Below are positions 1 to 8,542 of a DNA stretch of 36,390 bases, one piece after another. The notes under the pieces are model-generated. The model did no database searches, was not told where the DNA came from, and saw only the letters and a program-made list of their open reading frames with translations. Location: NCBI GenBank assembly GCA_947258655.1, contig CAMYJD010000028.1:1-36390 (forward strand), written 5' to 3'. The position numbers and the translations under genes were made by a program. Position 1 is the first letter of the stretch, and each line of letters starts with the position of its first letter. This DNA is from an uncultured Gammaproteobacteria bacterium (lineage in GTDB: Bacteria; Pseudomonadota; Gammaproteobacteria; JAADHQ01).

Positions 1-37
1 CCTGTGTACGGGACTCTCCTTCAATAAATCCGCTCAT
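1..37 (-). CDS. Insertion-sequence transposase, N-terminal fragment (runs off left edge)
   Basis: Only the first twelve codons are in the window; they read MSGFIEGESRTQ. This resembles the opening of DUF772-type (IS1182/IS5-like) transposases, which commonly begin with M-x-x-(F/Y)-(I/V)-E-G-x-x-R-x-Q ahead of a T-L-F-P-E motif; that family pattern is from memory. The ATG at 37 follows a good ribosome binding site (GGAG, 7 bases upstream), and a perfect TATAAT lies further upstream on the same strand. The rest of the gene and the far end of the element lie outside the window, so intactness cannot be judged. Confidence 0.55.
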   Translation of the reverse strand, partial: MSGFIEGESRTQ

Positions 38-64
38 TGATCGCTCCATTCAATGAAAAATATG

Positions 65-70
65 ATTATA
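65..70 (-). promoter_or_regulatory. Candidate -10 box of the edge transposase gene
   Basis: The minus strand reads TATAAT here, a perfect sigma-70 -10 hexamer 28 bases upstream of the ATG at 37. No good TTGACA-like -35 sits 16-18 bases away. The stretch just upstream (about 82-105) could be the terminal inverted repeat of the element, but the partner end is not available to compare. Confidence 0.4.
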
Positions 71-252
71 CTCCGATTGAGGGTTTTCACACAGTCTGGG
101 TCAACACCAGCCATTCATCTCTATATTTCAACGGCTTTCTTTACCTGACTTGAATATCCGGACAATTGCTTGCAAAATGACACGGCACGACCGCTATGTT
201 GCCGATGATTCACATTGATGCAACACTTGTTTGAACATAACACCAAGAGCAT

Positions 253-816
253 TCACGCACGAGAAATAAATTCGCCGGTATCGGTATTGACCTTGATGAT
301 TTCTCCCGGGGTCAGGTACTCCGGTACCTGCACCACAAGGCCGGTGCTCAACGTGGCCGGCTTGTTTCTGGCCGAAGCTGAAGCCGCCTTCATACCCGGT
401 GCGCATTCGGTGATTTCGAGCGCCACCGTGGCCGGTAACTCGATACCTAGCACGGCGCCATCGGCGATCAACGCCCTGACGCCCTCAATGCCATCGAACA
501 AGTAGGGCAACTCCTCACTAATAGCATCCTCGGCAACAGTATATTGCTCATAGCTTTCCGTATCCATAAATGTACAACCGTCGGCATCGCGAAATAACAT
601 CTGCACATCACGCCTTTCCAGGTCAACCGGATTGATGACTTCGTCACCCTTGAAGCTGCGTTCAAATTTCTGTCGCGACACGACATCCTGCCCACGCGTT
701 TTATACAGTGTGCTACCGCTGCGCGACGACGGCGACTGTACCTGCACGGCTTTGACCAGAATATTGCGCCCGTCTACCAGGATCACCATCCCTCTCTTGA
801 TTTCATTGGCTTTCAT
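253..816 (-). CDS. efpL: Elongation factor P-like protein EfpL (YeiP)
   Basis: This 187-residue protein is a three-domain EF-P paralogue that relieves ribosome stalling at proline-rich and related motifs. It begins MKANEIKRGM, which matches the YeiP/EfpL start, and ends with the highly conserved GxKxASASARNKPATLSTGLVVQVPEYL-type region near residues 140-170. The tip loop of domain I reads QSPSSRSGSTLYK with arginine 32 where classical EF-P carries its modified lysine; that is the EfpL signature. I chose the ATG at 816 because it aligns with the family start. The reading frame continues upstream to 954 without homology. No strong Shine-Dalgarno is visible in front of 816. No EF-P modification gene lies nearby. 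Confidence 0.95.
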   Translation of the reverse strand: MKANEIKRGMVILVDGRNILVKAVQVQSPSSRSGSTLYKTRGQDVVSRQKFERSFKGDEVINPVDLERRDVQMLFRDADGCTFMDTESYEQYTVAEDAISEELPYLFDGIEGVRALIADGAVLGIELPATVALEITECAPGMKAASASARNKPATLSTGLVVQVPEYLTPGEIIKVNTDTGEFISRA

Positions 817-1033
817 TTCATACCCGACTGTTGTACCGATTAATATTGCACAGATAATAACAGCTTTTATACAGCCCTGTCTCACTCTCACAGCAGACGT
901 GCATTCTACTCTATTTCGCAGTGGATCTCTGATAATATTTGCCACTGATAACAAATATCATTCATACACAGAGTTGCAGACAGCCCTGCCAGGTTTCGTT
1001 ATAATTATGCGGACTTTTCCAACACGCTTCAGG

Positions 1034-1049
1034 AGCCTGCTCGCAGGCT
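1034..1049 (+). promoter_or_regulatory. Hairpin between ribosome binding site and zapE start
   Basis: AGCCTG-CTCG-CAGGCT forms a perfect 6-bp stem with a 4-base loop, ending one base before the zapE ATG at 1051. The only Shine-Dalgarno-like sequence (AGGAG, 1031-1035) lies 15 bases from the ATG, too far in the linear sequence. It overlaps the first bases of the stem. Folding could shorten the effective spacing or hide the site, so the hairpin may tune translation. This is inference from sequence alone. Confidence 0.4.
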
Positions 1050-1050
1050 A

Positions 1051-2151
1051 ATGGATATTTTTACAGTGACTCCGACCGAACATTACCAGCATGCACTTGA
1101 CACTGGTTTTGCAGCTGACGACATGCAGCGAACCACGGTGGCTTATACCCAGAAACTATACGATAGACTGACCGACCCATTAGCCAGACCGACGCTACTG
1201 GATCGTTTATTGCGCAAAAAACAGGTCATACGCGGACTGTATCTATGGGGAGGTACCGGTCGAGGCAAGACCTGGCTGGTCGACAGTTTCTACAGCTGCC
1301 TGCCATTTGAGCAAAAACACCGCACCCACTTCCATTCCTTCATGCGAAACATGCACGAGCGTTTGCAACATCTGCCAAAAACGCCGAACCCACTCAAGGT
1401 CATTGCTGCCGACCTGGCCACAAACATGCGCCTGCTGTGTCTGGACGAGTTCCACGTACATGATATTGGCGATGCGATGATCATGGCGGGTCTGCTCGAG
1501 GCCATTTTTGATCAGGGCATTGCGCTGGTAGCCACCTCGAATATAGCCATCGATGATCTGTATAAGAACGGTTTGCAACGCGAACGCTTCATGCCCACCA
1601 TTGCTTTGCTTAATAAATATACCGAAGAGATTAATCTCGGTCATGGTATCGACTATCGCTTTATGCGCCTTGACAAAAAGGGCACCTACTTTATCGGCGA
1701 TGCCGCACAAGGACATGAATTTTTACAGCAGCAACTGACCTCGATCGCACCCTGCACCGCCAAGCACAACAGGCAGATCAATATTAATAATCGCCCGATA
1801 GACTATATTGCCATGGCCGATGACGTTATCTGGTTCGACTTTGAGCAAATATGCAATACACCCCGCTCAGATAGTGACTATATCAATATTGCGCAGACTT
1901 GCCATACCATCATGATAAGCAATGTCAGATACATGGATGAGGAGCATGATAATATCGCCAAGCGCTTCATCCATTTGATCGATGCGATTTACGACCATCG
2001 CTCGAAATGCATTATCAGTGCGATTGACGAACCGCAAAACCTGTACCGTGGAAGGGCCTTGACCAGGGCATTTGAACGTACTGTAAGCCGTCTGGTGGAA
2101 ATGGATAGCGACAGCTACCTGACCCTGCCTCACCGACTCATATCGACCTGA
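1051..2151 (+). CDS. zapE: Cell division protein ZapE (AFG1-family ATPase)
   Basis: This 366-residue P-loop ATPase matches the ZapE/YhcM (AFG1, LACE1) family in length and order of motifs. The Walker A is GGTGRGKT at residues 67-74, the Walker B is LLCLDE at 128-133 followed by FHVHDIGDAMIM, and a sensor-1 type ATSN lies near residue 162. ZapE is known in E. coli as an inner-membrane-associated factor that acts on FtsZ rings late in division and under stress. The gene stands alone on the plus strand, divergent from efpL with about 230 bases between them. Identity is secure at family level; whether it acts on FtsZ here is inferred. Confidence 0.92.
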   Translation: MDIFTVTPTEHYQHALDTGFAADDMQRTTVAYTQKLYDRLTDPLARPTLLDRLLRKKQVIRGLYLWGGTGRGKTWLVDSFYSCLPFEQKHRTHFHSFMRNMHERLQHLPKTPNPLKVIAADLATNMRLLCLDEFHVHDIGDAMIMAGLLEAIFDQGIALVATSNIAIDDLYKNGLQRERFMPTIALLNKYTEEINLGHGIDYRFMRLDKKGTYFIGDAAQGHEFLQQQLTSIAPCTAKHNRQININNRPIDYIAMADDVIWFDFEQICNTPRSDSDYINIAQTCHTIMISNVRYMDEEHDNIAKRFIHLIDAIYDHRSKCIISAIDEPQNLYRGRALTRAFERTVSRLVEMDSDSYLTLPHRLIST

Positions 2152-2199
2152 ATCCTTGTTCGCCCGTCAGCTGCAATAATCAGCCTAGCCTTTCAAAGC

Positions 2200-2445
2200 T
2201 CAAGCCTTAACCGCTTTGTCCAGCTTGCGCGCCAGCTTGACCTTGTCACTGATCGGTTTTTTCCTGATATATCTTGGCACATAACCCAAAGCAATTATCA
2301 TTTCATCGACCTCATGATCGAGTACATTTTCGTCGCCAAACAAAAGTACATTTTCGGAGCCATAAAAGAACACAGCGACATTCCTGTCAGCACTTGCCCT
2401 GATAATTTCCTGAAATACACCAACCTCAACCAGCCTGGGCTTCAT
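2200..2445 (-). CDS. Small protein of unknown function, 81 residues
   Basis: I do not recognise this protein. It starts MKPRLVEVGVF and reads as a compact soluble alpha/beta protein with a lysine- and arginine-rich C-terminal tail (IRKKPISDKVKLARKLDKAVKA region). The ATG at 2445 is preceded by AGG at a suitable distance; the frame continues only seven codons further upstream. It is convergent with zapE and divergent from rapA. Absence of signal peptide or membrane segments suggests a cytoplasmic protein. It is probably a real gene because of the start signal and sensible composition. Confidence 0.6.
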   Translation of the reverse strand: MKPRLVEVGVFQEIIRASADRNVAVFFYGSENVLLFGDENVLDHEVDEMIIALGYVPRYIRKKPISDKVKLARKLDKAVKA

Positions 2446-2585
2446 AATACCTGGACACCACAACAATAATCACACTTTAATCATATCAAAGCGGCGCAAC
2501 AAGCGGAACCCGACGATTAAAATACCTGCATATCAGTGGATTTTTTTGTAATATAGCGCAACTTGAACAACTACAGGACAACAAA

Positions 2586-5489
2586 GTGCAGGATTTTGTA
2601 CCAGGTCAGCGCTGGATCAGTAATGCCGAACTGAATTTGGGCCTAGGAACTGTTGTTGCCGTCGACTTTCGCACAATCAATATGGTTTTCCTCGCCAGTG
2701 GCGAAACCCGCGCTTACGCCAAACAAACCGCACCTCTGAACAGGGTGGCATTTGCACCAGGTGACAGTATACGCAGCCATGAAGGCTGGGGCCTGACGGT
2801 ATCATCGGTCCATGAGGACAATGGTCTGCTGACCTATTATGGACAACACGAAGATGGCACGGAAGCACAGCTTGAGGAAGGAGAACTGGATAATTTTATT
2901 CAGTTAAACAGACCCACAGATCGTCTGTTTACCGAGCAAATTGATAAGGACAAATTATTTGTTTTACGTCACCGCACACACCAGCAATTAAACCGCCTGT
3001 CTCACACTGCCACACGCGGCCTGACCGGTGGACGTACGAGCCTGATTCCACATCAACTCTATATTGCCAAAGAAGTCGCCAATCGCTATGCACCGCGCGT
3101 ACTACTCGCAGACGAAGTCGGCCTGGGCAAGACCATCGAAGCTGGCATGATCCTGCATCAGCAACTTGTAACAGAGCGCGCCAAACGTATACTGATCGTC
3201 GTGCCAGAAACCCTACTACATCAGTGGCTGGTGGAAATGCTACGCCGCTTTAACCTGTTCTTCAGTATATTTGATGAGGAACGATGCCGCGCAGCAGAGG
3301 AAAGCACACAGCAGCAGAATCCGTTTCAGACCGAACAACTTGTACTGTGCACACTCGATTTTCTCGTCCAGCATCCACACAGATTCAAACAGGCACTGGA
3401 CGGGGAATGGGACCTGATGGTTGTCGATGAAGCCCATCATCTGCAATGGTCACCACAGGAATCCAGCATCGAGTACAATTGCATTGAACAACTTGCGGCC
3501 GTTACCAGTGGTGTTTTACTGTTGACAGCAACGCCGGAACAACTCGGCAAGCAAAGTCATTTTGCCCGTCTGCGCCTGCTTGATCCCGATCGCTTCCCGG
3601 ACTTTGACAATTTTATTGAAGAGGAAAAGTCCTATACACCAATAGCACACGTCGTAGAAGTCCTGCTTAATGGACAAGAACTCGATCCATCGAGTCTCAC
3701 TATTCTGAAAAATACAATAGGCGAAGGCGATAACCTTGAACTACTCAATACACTCCTGGACAGTGGCACCGACCAGCAGACTATCGCCATGGCCAGACAC
3801 AAGCTGGTTGAACACCTGCTTGATCGCCATGGCACCGGCCGCGTTCTGTTCAGAAATACGCGTGCTGCGATCAAGGGATTTCCGGGCCGACACGTCCACG
3901 CCTACCCACTGGCTGTACCTGGGCAATATGCCGAATGCCTCGCAGACCTCCAGGCTACCGGCATTACCGATCTACTGCAATTGTTATGCCCGGAACTGGT
4001 GTACCAGAGCATGTCAAGGCAAGGGCAAGCGCCGTGGACTGAATTTGACCCGCGCGTGGAGTGGTTGCATGACAAGCTCAAACAACTAAAGAGCGAAAAG
4101 GTGCTTGTCATTACTGCCAATGCAGAAAGCGCCCTCGACCTCGTTGATTCCCTGCGTGCTCGCTCCGGTATTCACGCCGCCGTCTTTCACGAGCAGCTCA
4201 GTATTGTCGAACGCGATAGAGCAGCGGCTTTTTTTGCCGACAAGGAATATGGCAGTCAGGTATTGGTATGTTCCGAGATCGGCAGCGAGGGACGCAATTT
4301 TCAGTTCGCCCATCACCTGATTCTGTTTGATCTGCCACTAAATCCCGACCTGCTAGAGCAACGTATCGGTCGTCTTGACCGCATCGGGCAGACAGAGACT
4401 ATCCGGATACATGTACCTTATCTTCAAAACAGCGCCCAGGAAATCATGTTCCAGTGGTATCATTTCGGCCTCAATGCCTTCGAACAGACCTGCCCGACCG
4501 GGCATAATGTTTTTGTTCAGGTTGAAGATGCACTGATTGAAGCACTTCATCAGATTGAGGATGGCATAGATGATTTGCCCGCCCTGATTGCAACAACACA
4601 AGGCATAAATCAACGCCTTGTACAGGAATTGCAGCAGGGCCGCGACCAGCTACTGGAATATAACTCATGCCGCCCGCTGGTCGCCGAATCGATCAGGGAA
4701 ACGGCACTACAGGAGGACAGGGACTCCAGTATCATCTCCTATATTGAAGACTGCTTCGACTGTTTCGGCATTGACTTTGAAGATCATAGCGAACATTGCT
4801 ACATTGCCCGTCCCGGCGAACATATGCAGGGCGGCAATTTCCCCGGGCTCCACCAGGAAGGCATGACCCTGACCTATGACCGCGATACAGCACTGGCAAA
4901 CGAAGATATTCAATATATCACCTGGGACCATCCACTCATCACTGCACTAATGGATATGATCGTCACTGACGAACCGGGTAACACCGCGGTTAGCGCCATT
5001 AAGATTCCGTCTGTCAAGCAGGGCAGTCTGTTACTCGAGTGCCTGTTTATACTCGACAGCGGCAGCGACAGGGAAGTTGCCAATATCCGTACACTACCGG
5101 CTCCAATGATTCGCACCGTTATCGATCAACGCGGACAGGATTTAACCGATACATTGCAACATGAAAATATAAACCGTGGCTGCGAAAATGTACCACATGA
5201 AACAGCCGTCAAAATCGTACGCGGGTTTACCCCGACCCTGAAACAAATGGTCACGCAGAGTAAAGCCCTGGCACAGTCACGTTCAGGCAGCAAGCTGGCC
5301 GAGACTTATCAGCCTGTCCTGGCCAAACTCGAAACCGAATCGAGTCGCCTGCTGGCCTTGCAACAGGTAAATCCCAATGTGCGCGATGAGGAGATTCAAT
5401 TTTTTCAATCGCAACACACTACGCTGTCACAGCTGATGGAGACTGCAACACTGCGCCTGGATGCACTCAGGTTGATCGTAACCATATAA
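2586..5489 (+). CDS. rapA: RNA polymerase-associated SWI2/SNF2 ATPase RapA
   Basis: At 967 residues this is full length for RapA (HepA), the translocase that binds RNA polymerase and promotes its recycling. The N-terminal Tudor-like region opens with GQRWIS and LGLGTVVAVD. The SNF2 motor has ADEVGLGKTIEAGMI at about 175-189 (motif I), DEAHH at 281-285 (motif II) and LLTATPEQLG (motif III). The second RecA lobe has CSEIGSEGRNFQF and LLEQRIGRLDRIGQ. The C-terminal domain ends RLDALRLIVTI, as in the E. coli protein. Translation starts at GTG 2586, supported by AGGA about 9 bases upstream and by alignment with the family start. It appears monocistronic; a long gene-free region follows. Confidence 0.97.
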   Translation: MQDFVPGQRWISNAELNLGLGTVVAVDFRTINMVFLASGETRAYAKQTAPLNRVAFAPGDSIRSHEGWGLTVSSVHEDNGLLTYYGQHEDGTEAQLEEGELDNFIQLNRPTDRLFTEQIDKDKLFVLRHRTHQQLNRLSHTATRGLTGGRTSLIPHQLYIAKEVANRYAPRVLLADEVGLGKTIEAGMILHQQLVTERAKRILIVVPETLLHQWLVEMLRRFNLFFSIFDEERCRAAEESTQQQNPFQTEQLVLCTLDFLVQHPHRFKQALDGEWDLMVVDEAHHLQWSPQESSIEYNCIEQLAAVTSGVLLLTATPEQLGKQSHFARLRLLDPDRFPDFDNFIEEEKSYTPIAHVVEVLLNGQELDPSSLTILKNTIGEGDNLELLNTLLDSGTDQQTIAMARHKLVEHLLDRHGTGRVLFRNTRAAIKGFPGRHVHAYPLAVPGQYAECLADLQATGITDLLQLLCPELVYQSMSRQGQAPWTEFDPRVEWLHDKLKQLKSEKVLVITANAESALDLVDSLRARSGIHAAVFHEQLSIVERDRAAAFFADKEYGSQVLVCSEIGSEGRNFQFAHHLILFDLPLNPDLLEQRIGRLDRIGQTETIRIHVPYLQNSAQEIMFQWYHFGLNAFEQTCPTGHNVFVQVEDALIEALHQIEDGIDDLPALIATTQGINQRLVQELQQGRDQLLEYNSCRPLVAESIRETALQEDRDSSIISYIEDCFDCFGIDFEDHSEHCYIARPGEHMQGGNFPGLHQEGMTLTYDRDTALANEDIQYITWDHPLITALMDMIVTDEPGNTAVSAIKIPSVKQGSLLLECLFILDSGSDREVANIRTLPAPMIRTVIDQRGQDLTDTLQHENINRGCENVPHETAVKIVRGFTPTLKQMVTQSKALAQSRSGSKLAETYQPVLAKLETESSRLLALQQVNPNVRDEEIQFFQSQHTTLSQLMETATLRLDALRLIVTI

Positions 5490-6357
5490 TCCTTTTCCAC
5501 TGTAGCAAATAACCCAGGGGATATATCAAGCAATTGAATATACATACTTTTTCAGATTGGGTGTTGGAAAAATGGCAGCGCCTGGTAAATTATTGTTGAA
5601 AAATTGCCATCCCGTACTTAAAAGTAATTTATTGACTTATTTTCATAAGTAATTGATGTTTAGCGCGTAGCCTGGTTTTCCACATTTACTGTGGATAACT
5701 TTGTGGATACATGGTTGGAAGAGCCCGCAAACCCGCGAAAATACACCCAATTTGTTAAATTGCGCAATAATTACACAATTGTAATAGTTGCGTTAAATCA
5801 ATAGCTTAATTAAACTATATTACAGACGTAAAATAACTCGATGACAGTGCCTTCACATTTTAAATTTCGCGAACTTTCTGTGCATAAAAGTGGCTCGATG
5901 GGCTTGTATGACAAAATATTTTATGTTATTAGCACGAATTCGTAACGACATTAATGTATAAAACACACGTGCAATTGATCGAATCTGCACAAATTTATTT
6001 ATAAAAATAAGCACTATCTAATAAAACTGCAGTGGAAGGCCTATTTTTATATATAAGCGTTTTCTTAAACTTCATCATTATGCCTGGATAATCATTTACT
6101 TAATGTTGAAGCAGGTACTGTCAGTGGCTGTCGAAGAATGCATATATGCAATTTAATGCAGGCTAACATTGAATATTATTACCTAATTACACCAGCAACG
6201 GGCATTGATGATCGGTTGTGGGGACGCATAGTACTGCAACAACGATAATTTAGCGCGACAGTAATAGACCAGTACAGTCGATGGAATCGGTAGATCTGGC
6301 GGTATCAAAAGATTGTGTGGCATCAAATATTTACTTGCCAAAAGGCAGGTGATGCCC
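5490..6357. other. Gene-free AT-rich region between rapA and the cold-shock gene
   Basis: No open reading frame of convincing length or composition lies here on either strand. The stretch is markedly richer in A+T than the flanking genes. It contains a cluster of DnaA-box-like sequences (5628-5887), described separately. The right part (about 5900-6350) shows no recognisable structure apart from short AT runs. Confidence 0.7.
5628..5887. repeat. Noncoding element copy A with four DnaA-box-like 9-mers
   Basis: The element starts with a 33-base block ending in TAAGTAATTGATGTT. It then has TTTTCCACA (5676-5684), TGTGGATAA (5690-5698, a perfect DnaA box on the minus strand), TGTGGATAC (5702-5710) and, after an AT-rich stretch, TGTGCATAA (5879-5887, fits TTATNCACA on the minus strand). 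A diverged second copy lies at 26382-26640 with spacing conserved to within one base. The first two boxes face each other across 5 bases and can form a hairpin. The arrangement resembles a replication-origin or DnaA-binding locus, but neither copy adjoins dnaA, mnmG or rpmH. Confidence 0.7.
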
Positions 6358-6393
6358 GAAAAAACAAACCCGCAGCAAGCTGCGGGTTTGTTT
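6358..6393 (-). terminator. Rho-independent terminator of the cold-shock gene
   Basis: The sequences at 6362-6376 and 6379-6393 are perfect reverse complements over 15 bases (AAACAAACCCGCAGC core). On the minus strand the GC-rich stem is followed by a run of T. It lies 21 bases past the stop codon of the cold-shock gene. The A/T symmetry of the outer stem could let it work in both directions. Confidence 0.9.
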
Positions 6394-6413
6394 AGTTATT
6401 AACAGTTCGAAAA

Positions 6414-6617
6414 CTAGTTAACAGTGACTTGCTTAGCTTGAGGGCCCTTAGGGCCATCTTCTACTTCGTAATTGACACTCTGTCCTTCCGCCAGTGTACG
6501 AAAACCATCTGCATTGATCGCAGAAAAATGTACGAATACATCTGCGCTACCATCAGAAGGTGCAATAAAACCAAAACCCTTAGATTCGTTAAACCATTTA
6601 ACAGTACCAGTTGCCAT
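6414..6617 (-). CDS. Cold-shock domain protein, CspA family
   Basis: The 67-residue product is a single cold-shock domain that binds single-stranded RNA or DNA as a chaperone. It begins [18 protein letters not shown], with RNP1 (KGFGFI) at about residues 13-18 and RNP2 (VFVHF) at about 27-31, and ends AKQVTVN. The ATG at 6617 is chosen because it matches the family start; an in-frame ATG further upstream adds unrelated residues. AAAGG lies upstream at slightly long spacing. An AT-rich leader of over 100 bases precedes it, as is common for cold-regulated csp messages. Which Csp paralogue it is cannot be told. Confidence 0.95.
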   Translation of the reverse strand: MATGTVKWFNESKGFGFIAPSDGSADVFVHFSAINADGFRTLAEGQSVNYEVEDGPKGPQAKQVTVN

Positions 6618-6749
6618 AAAAAAAATACCTTTCATAGAAATTATTAAACATTTACTCGATTGCATAACAAACAAGGCAACTGACAGTACAACCTCTATTT
6701 AAGATAAACCTGACAAGACCTGCATGACATGCATCCACCAAGAACTATA
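6618..6749 (-). promoter_or_regulatory. Probable promoter and long leader of the cold-shock gene
   Basis: On the minus strand TATAGT (6744-6749) is a plausible -10 box, giving a leader of about 120 bases. Long structured leaders are typical of cspA-type messages and mediate cold-dependent stability and translation. No good -35 hexamer is seen at the right distance, so the exact start is uncertain. Confidence 0.35.
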
Positions 6750-7324
6750 GCACAAAAATAGTATATGTCTCATTTTTTTCCGGAAATCTGCCTGGATTTA
6801 AAAAAAATTTCATATCATGCCGGCCACGGAATCAACGAACAACTGGGTTTAACGCCCAGTTGCATAAGCAAATAATAATATAGCAATTCACAGGCACTAC
6901 AGTAGCTGTTCACCTGCTAATAATTTGACACTCGCGCTGATTCATTACACCCGTGGTGAAAATCGCCGTCGACTGCGGGCGCCAAATCGTACAGGACTAT
7001 ACCTGAATACTACAGCTAAAGAATGCATAAAAATCTGGCGAGCCATTCAGCTCAGCGACAGATTGACGCGTCAGCGCTACTATGAAATCCAACTGCTCTA
7101 CCCGCGACCTCAGGATTTTGCTGTCGGCGAGTTATTCGGGGCACTGTGTATTTGCAGTCAAGCTTGAAATTGAAAACGCATATCGGTGCCTGTTCGGCAG
7201 GCAAAGGATTGTTGCCAATAACAACACACTGCAACAATGGCTTTGATGTATATTGGTGTAAAATTGTGCTGGCGCAAACGCATACACCAGAATATTGGAT
7301 CACAACAACGGGCCTGAAATTAAC
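6750..7324. other. Intergenic region between cold-shock gene and arfB
   Basis: No gene here is convincing. Two overlapping opposite reading frames (6925-7167 plus, 7052-7408 minus) lack a family resemblance and good starts. A perfect 8-bp hairpin, CAACTGGG to CCCAGTTG (6840-6862), is present without a following T run. The arfB promoter presumably lies towards the right end. Confidence 0.5.
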
Positions 7325-7738
7325 ATGCTGGTAATCACCAATAATATCACTCTCGCGGATGACGAAATTGAAATCAATGCCATCCGTGCACAGGGGGCCG
7401 GCGGTCAAAATGTCAACAAGGTTTCATCGGCCGTCCACTTACGTTTCGATATCAGGGCCTCGAGCCTGCCGGAGTTCTATAAGCAGCGCCTGTTGACCCT
7501 GCGTGATCATCGCATAAGCAAGGATGGCGTGATCGTGATCAAGGCCCAGCAATATCGCAACCAGGAAAAAAACAGACAGGACGCCATTGAAAGACTGCAG
7601 ACACTGATCAGGACAGCCGGCGTGGTCGCAAAGAAACGCAAGCCGACCAAACCCAGCCGCAGCTCAAGAATGAAGCGCCTGGAAAACAAGACCCGGCACG
7701 GGCGCAAAAAGGAAATGCGCAGGAAAGTAATAGACTAA
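7325..7738 (+). CDS. arfB: Alternative ribosome-rescue factor ArfB (YaeJ)
   Basis: The 137-residue protein has the release-factor catalytic GGQ motif in the context RAQGAGGQNVNKVSSAVHL at about residues 20-38. The basic C-terminal tail (KKRKPTKPSRSSRMKRLENK region) is the part that enters the empty mRNA channel of stalled ribosomes. ArfB hydrolyses peptidyl-tRNA on ribosomes that lack a stop codon, acting with or as backup to tmRNA. Its length matches E. coli YaeJ (140). I start at ATG 7325 (MLVITNNITLADDEI) because it aligns with the family; an ATG ten codons earlier does not. No clear Shine-Dalgarno is visible. It is convergent with the DUF445 gene, 4 bases apart. Confidence 0.95.
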   Translation: MLVITNNITLADDEIEINAIRAQGAGGQNVNKVSSAVHLRFDIRASSLPEFYKQRLLTLRDHRISKDGVIVIKAQQYRNQEKNRQDAIERLQTLIRTAGVVAKKRKPTKPSRSSRMKRLENKTRHGRKKEMRRKVID

Positions 7739-7742
7739 GGAT

Positions 7743-8483
7743 TTAAGCGACAAAACTGACCAGCAAGCCAATCAGTCCGCCAAACACGCCGCCCCAGACA
7801 ACCAGCCAACCGAGGTGCTCTCTGATCATGGTCTGGATAATGTCCTTTACCATATTGGGCGTGAGTTCCTGCAGGCGGTTATCCAGCATTTGTTCAATAT
7901 GTGCAAGTATATCGTCGCTCAGGGCCGGGGTATTGAAACTGGAGGCCAGCGCGTGCTGAAATGTTTGCGTGCCCGCCATTTCCTTCAGCGAAGCACGTAT
8001 TTTATTTGCAAACGGTTCACGCAAGGGCTCCAGCGCATCTGTACCGCCGAACATACCGAGCATTCCGCCGAATGATGACTCCATGATTGCATCGATCAGG
8101 CGCTGAAAGACCTGATCATAGTCAACATTATCCAGCAACGGCTCCAGATCCACGAGTTTACTGGCCGAATCCTCTTCTGCCTCGATCAGTTGGGACAGGT
8201 TCTCGCGGGTAAAGAACTGCTCCATCATCATGGTCTTGATAGCAGACTTGAATTCCTCGAAATGGCTCGGGATAACACCCGAACCGTACAACAACGGCAC
8301 ACGCTCAAACAGCATATACACTGCCAGCCAGTTGGTCACCGCCCCCGACAATGCAAACACCCCCATATTAAAGAGTTGCGCATGATATACCGGAACAAAA
8401 TAACTTACAGTGAGCAGGGCCGCAGCGACAACATTGGTCAACAGGCTCTTGTTTATCGTGAAGGAAGGCGTATCAGCCATCAT
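7743..8483 (-). CDS. DUF445 family membrane protein
   Basis: This 246-residue protein has two hydrophobic segments near the N-terminus (about 16-50) and one at the C-terminus (about 225-245). The motif GAVTNWLAVYMLFERVP at about residues 46-62 is diagnostic of DUF445. The soluble middle, with acidic helices and a FTRENLSQLI segment, probably faces one side of the membrane. The function of the family is not established. Two adjacent ATG codons (8483 and 8480) could both serve as start, with GGGATT upstream. It lies downstream of ybiT on the same strand, 59 bases away, and may be co-transcribed. Confidence 0.85.
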   Translation of the reverse strand: MMADTPSFTINKSLLTNVVAAALLTVSYFVPVYHAQLFNMGVFALSGAVTNWLAVYMLFERVPLLYGSGVIPSHFEEFKSAIKTMMMEQFFTRENLSQLIEAEEDSASKLVDLEPLLDNVDYDQVFQRLIDAIMESSFGGMLGMFGGTDALEPLREPFANKIRASLKEMAGTQTFQHALASSFNTPALSDDILAHIEQMLDNRLQELTPNMVKDIIQTMIREHLGWLVVWGGVFGGLIGLLVSFVA

Positions 8484-8542
8484 TTAATCCCGAGACTTTC
8501 TGGCAAAATAATCTGACCATTATGCCCATGTAGTGAATTGTT

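Noticed and set aside
253-954. Longer efpL frame from 954
   Set aside because: The 46 extra residues are not found in the family, whose start aligns with the ATG at 816.
6840-6862. 8-bp hairpin CAACTGGG/CCCAGTTG considered as a terminator
   Set aside because: No T run follows on either strand and no gene ends nearby in the right orientation.
6925-7167. 80-residue plus-strand reading frame between the cold-shock gene and arfB
   Set aside because: It starts with TTG without a ribosome binding site, overlaps an opposite frame and resembles no family.
7052-7408. 118-residue minus-strand frame overlapping the start of arfB
   Set aside because: It runs over the conserved arfB N-terminus on the other strand and shows no motif.
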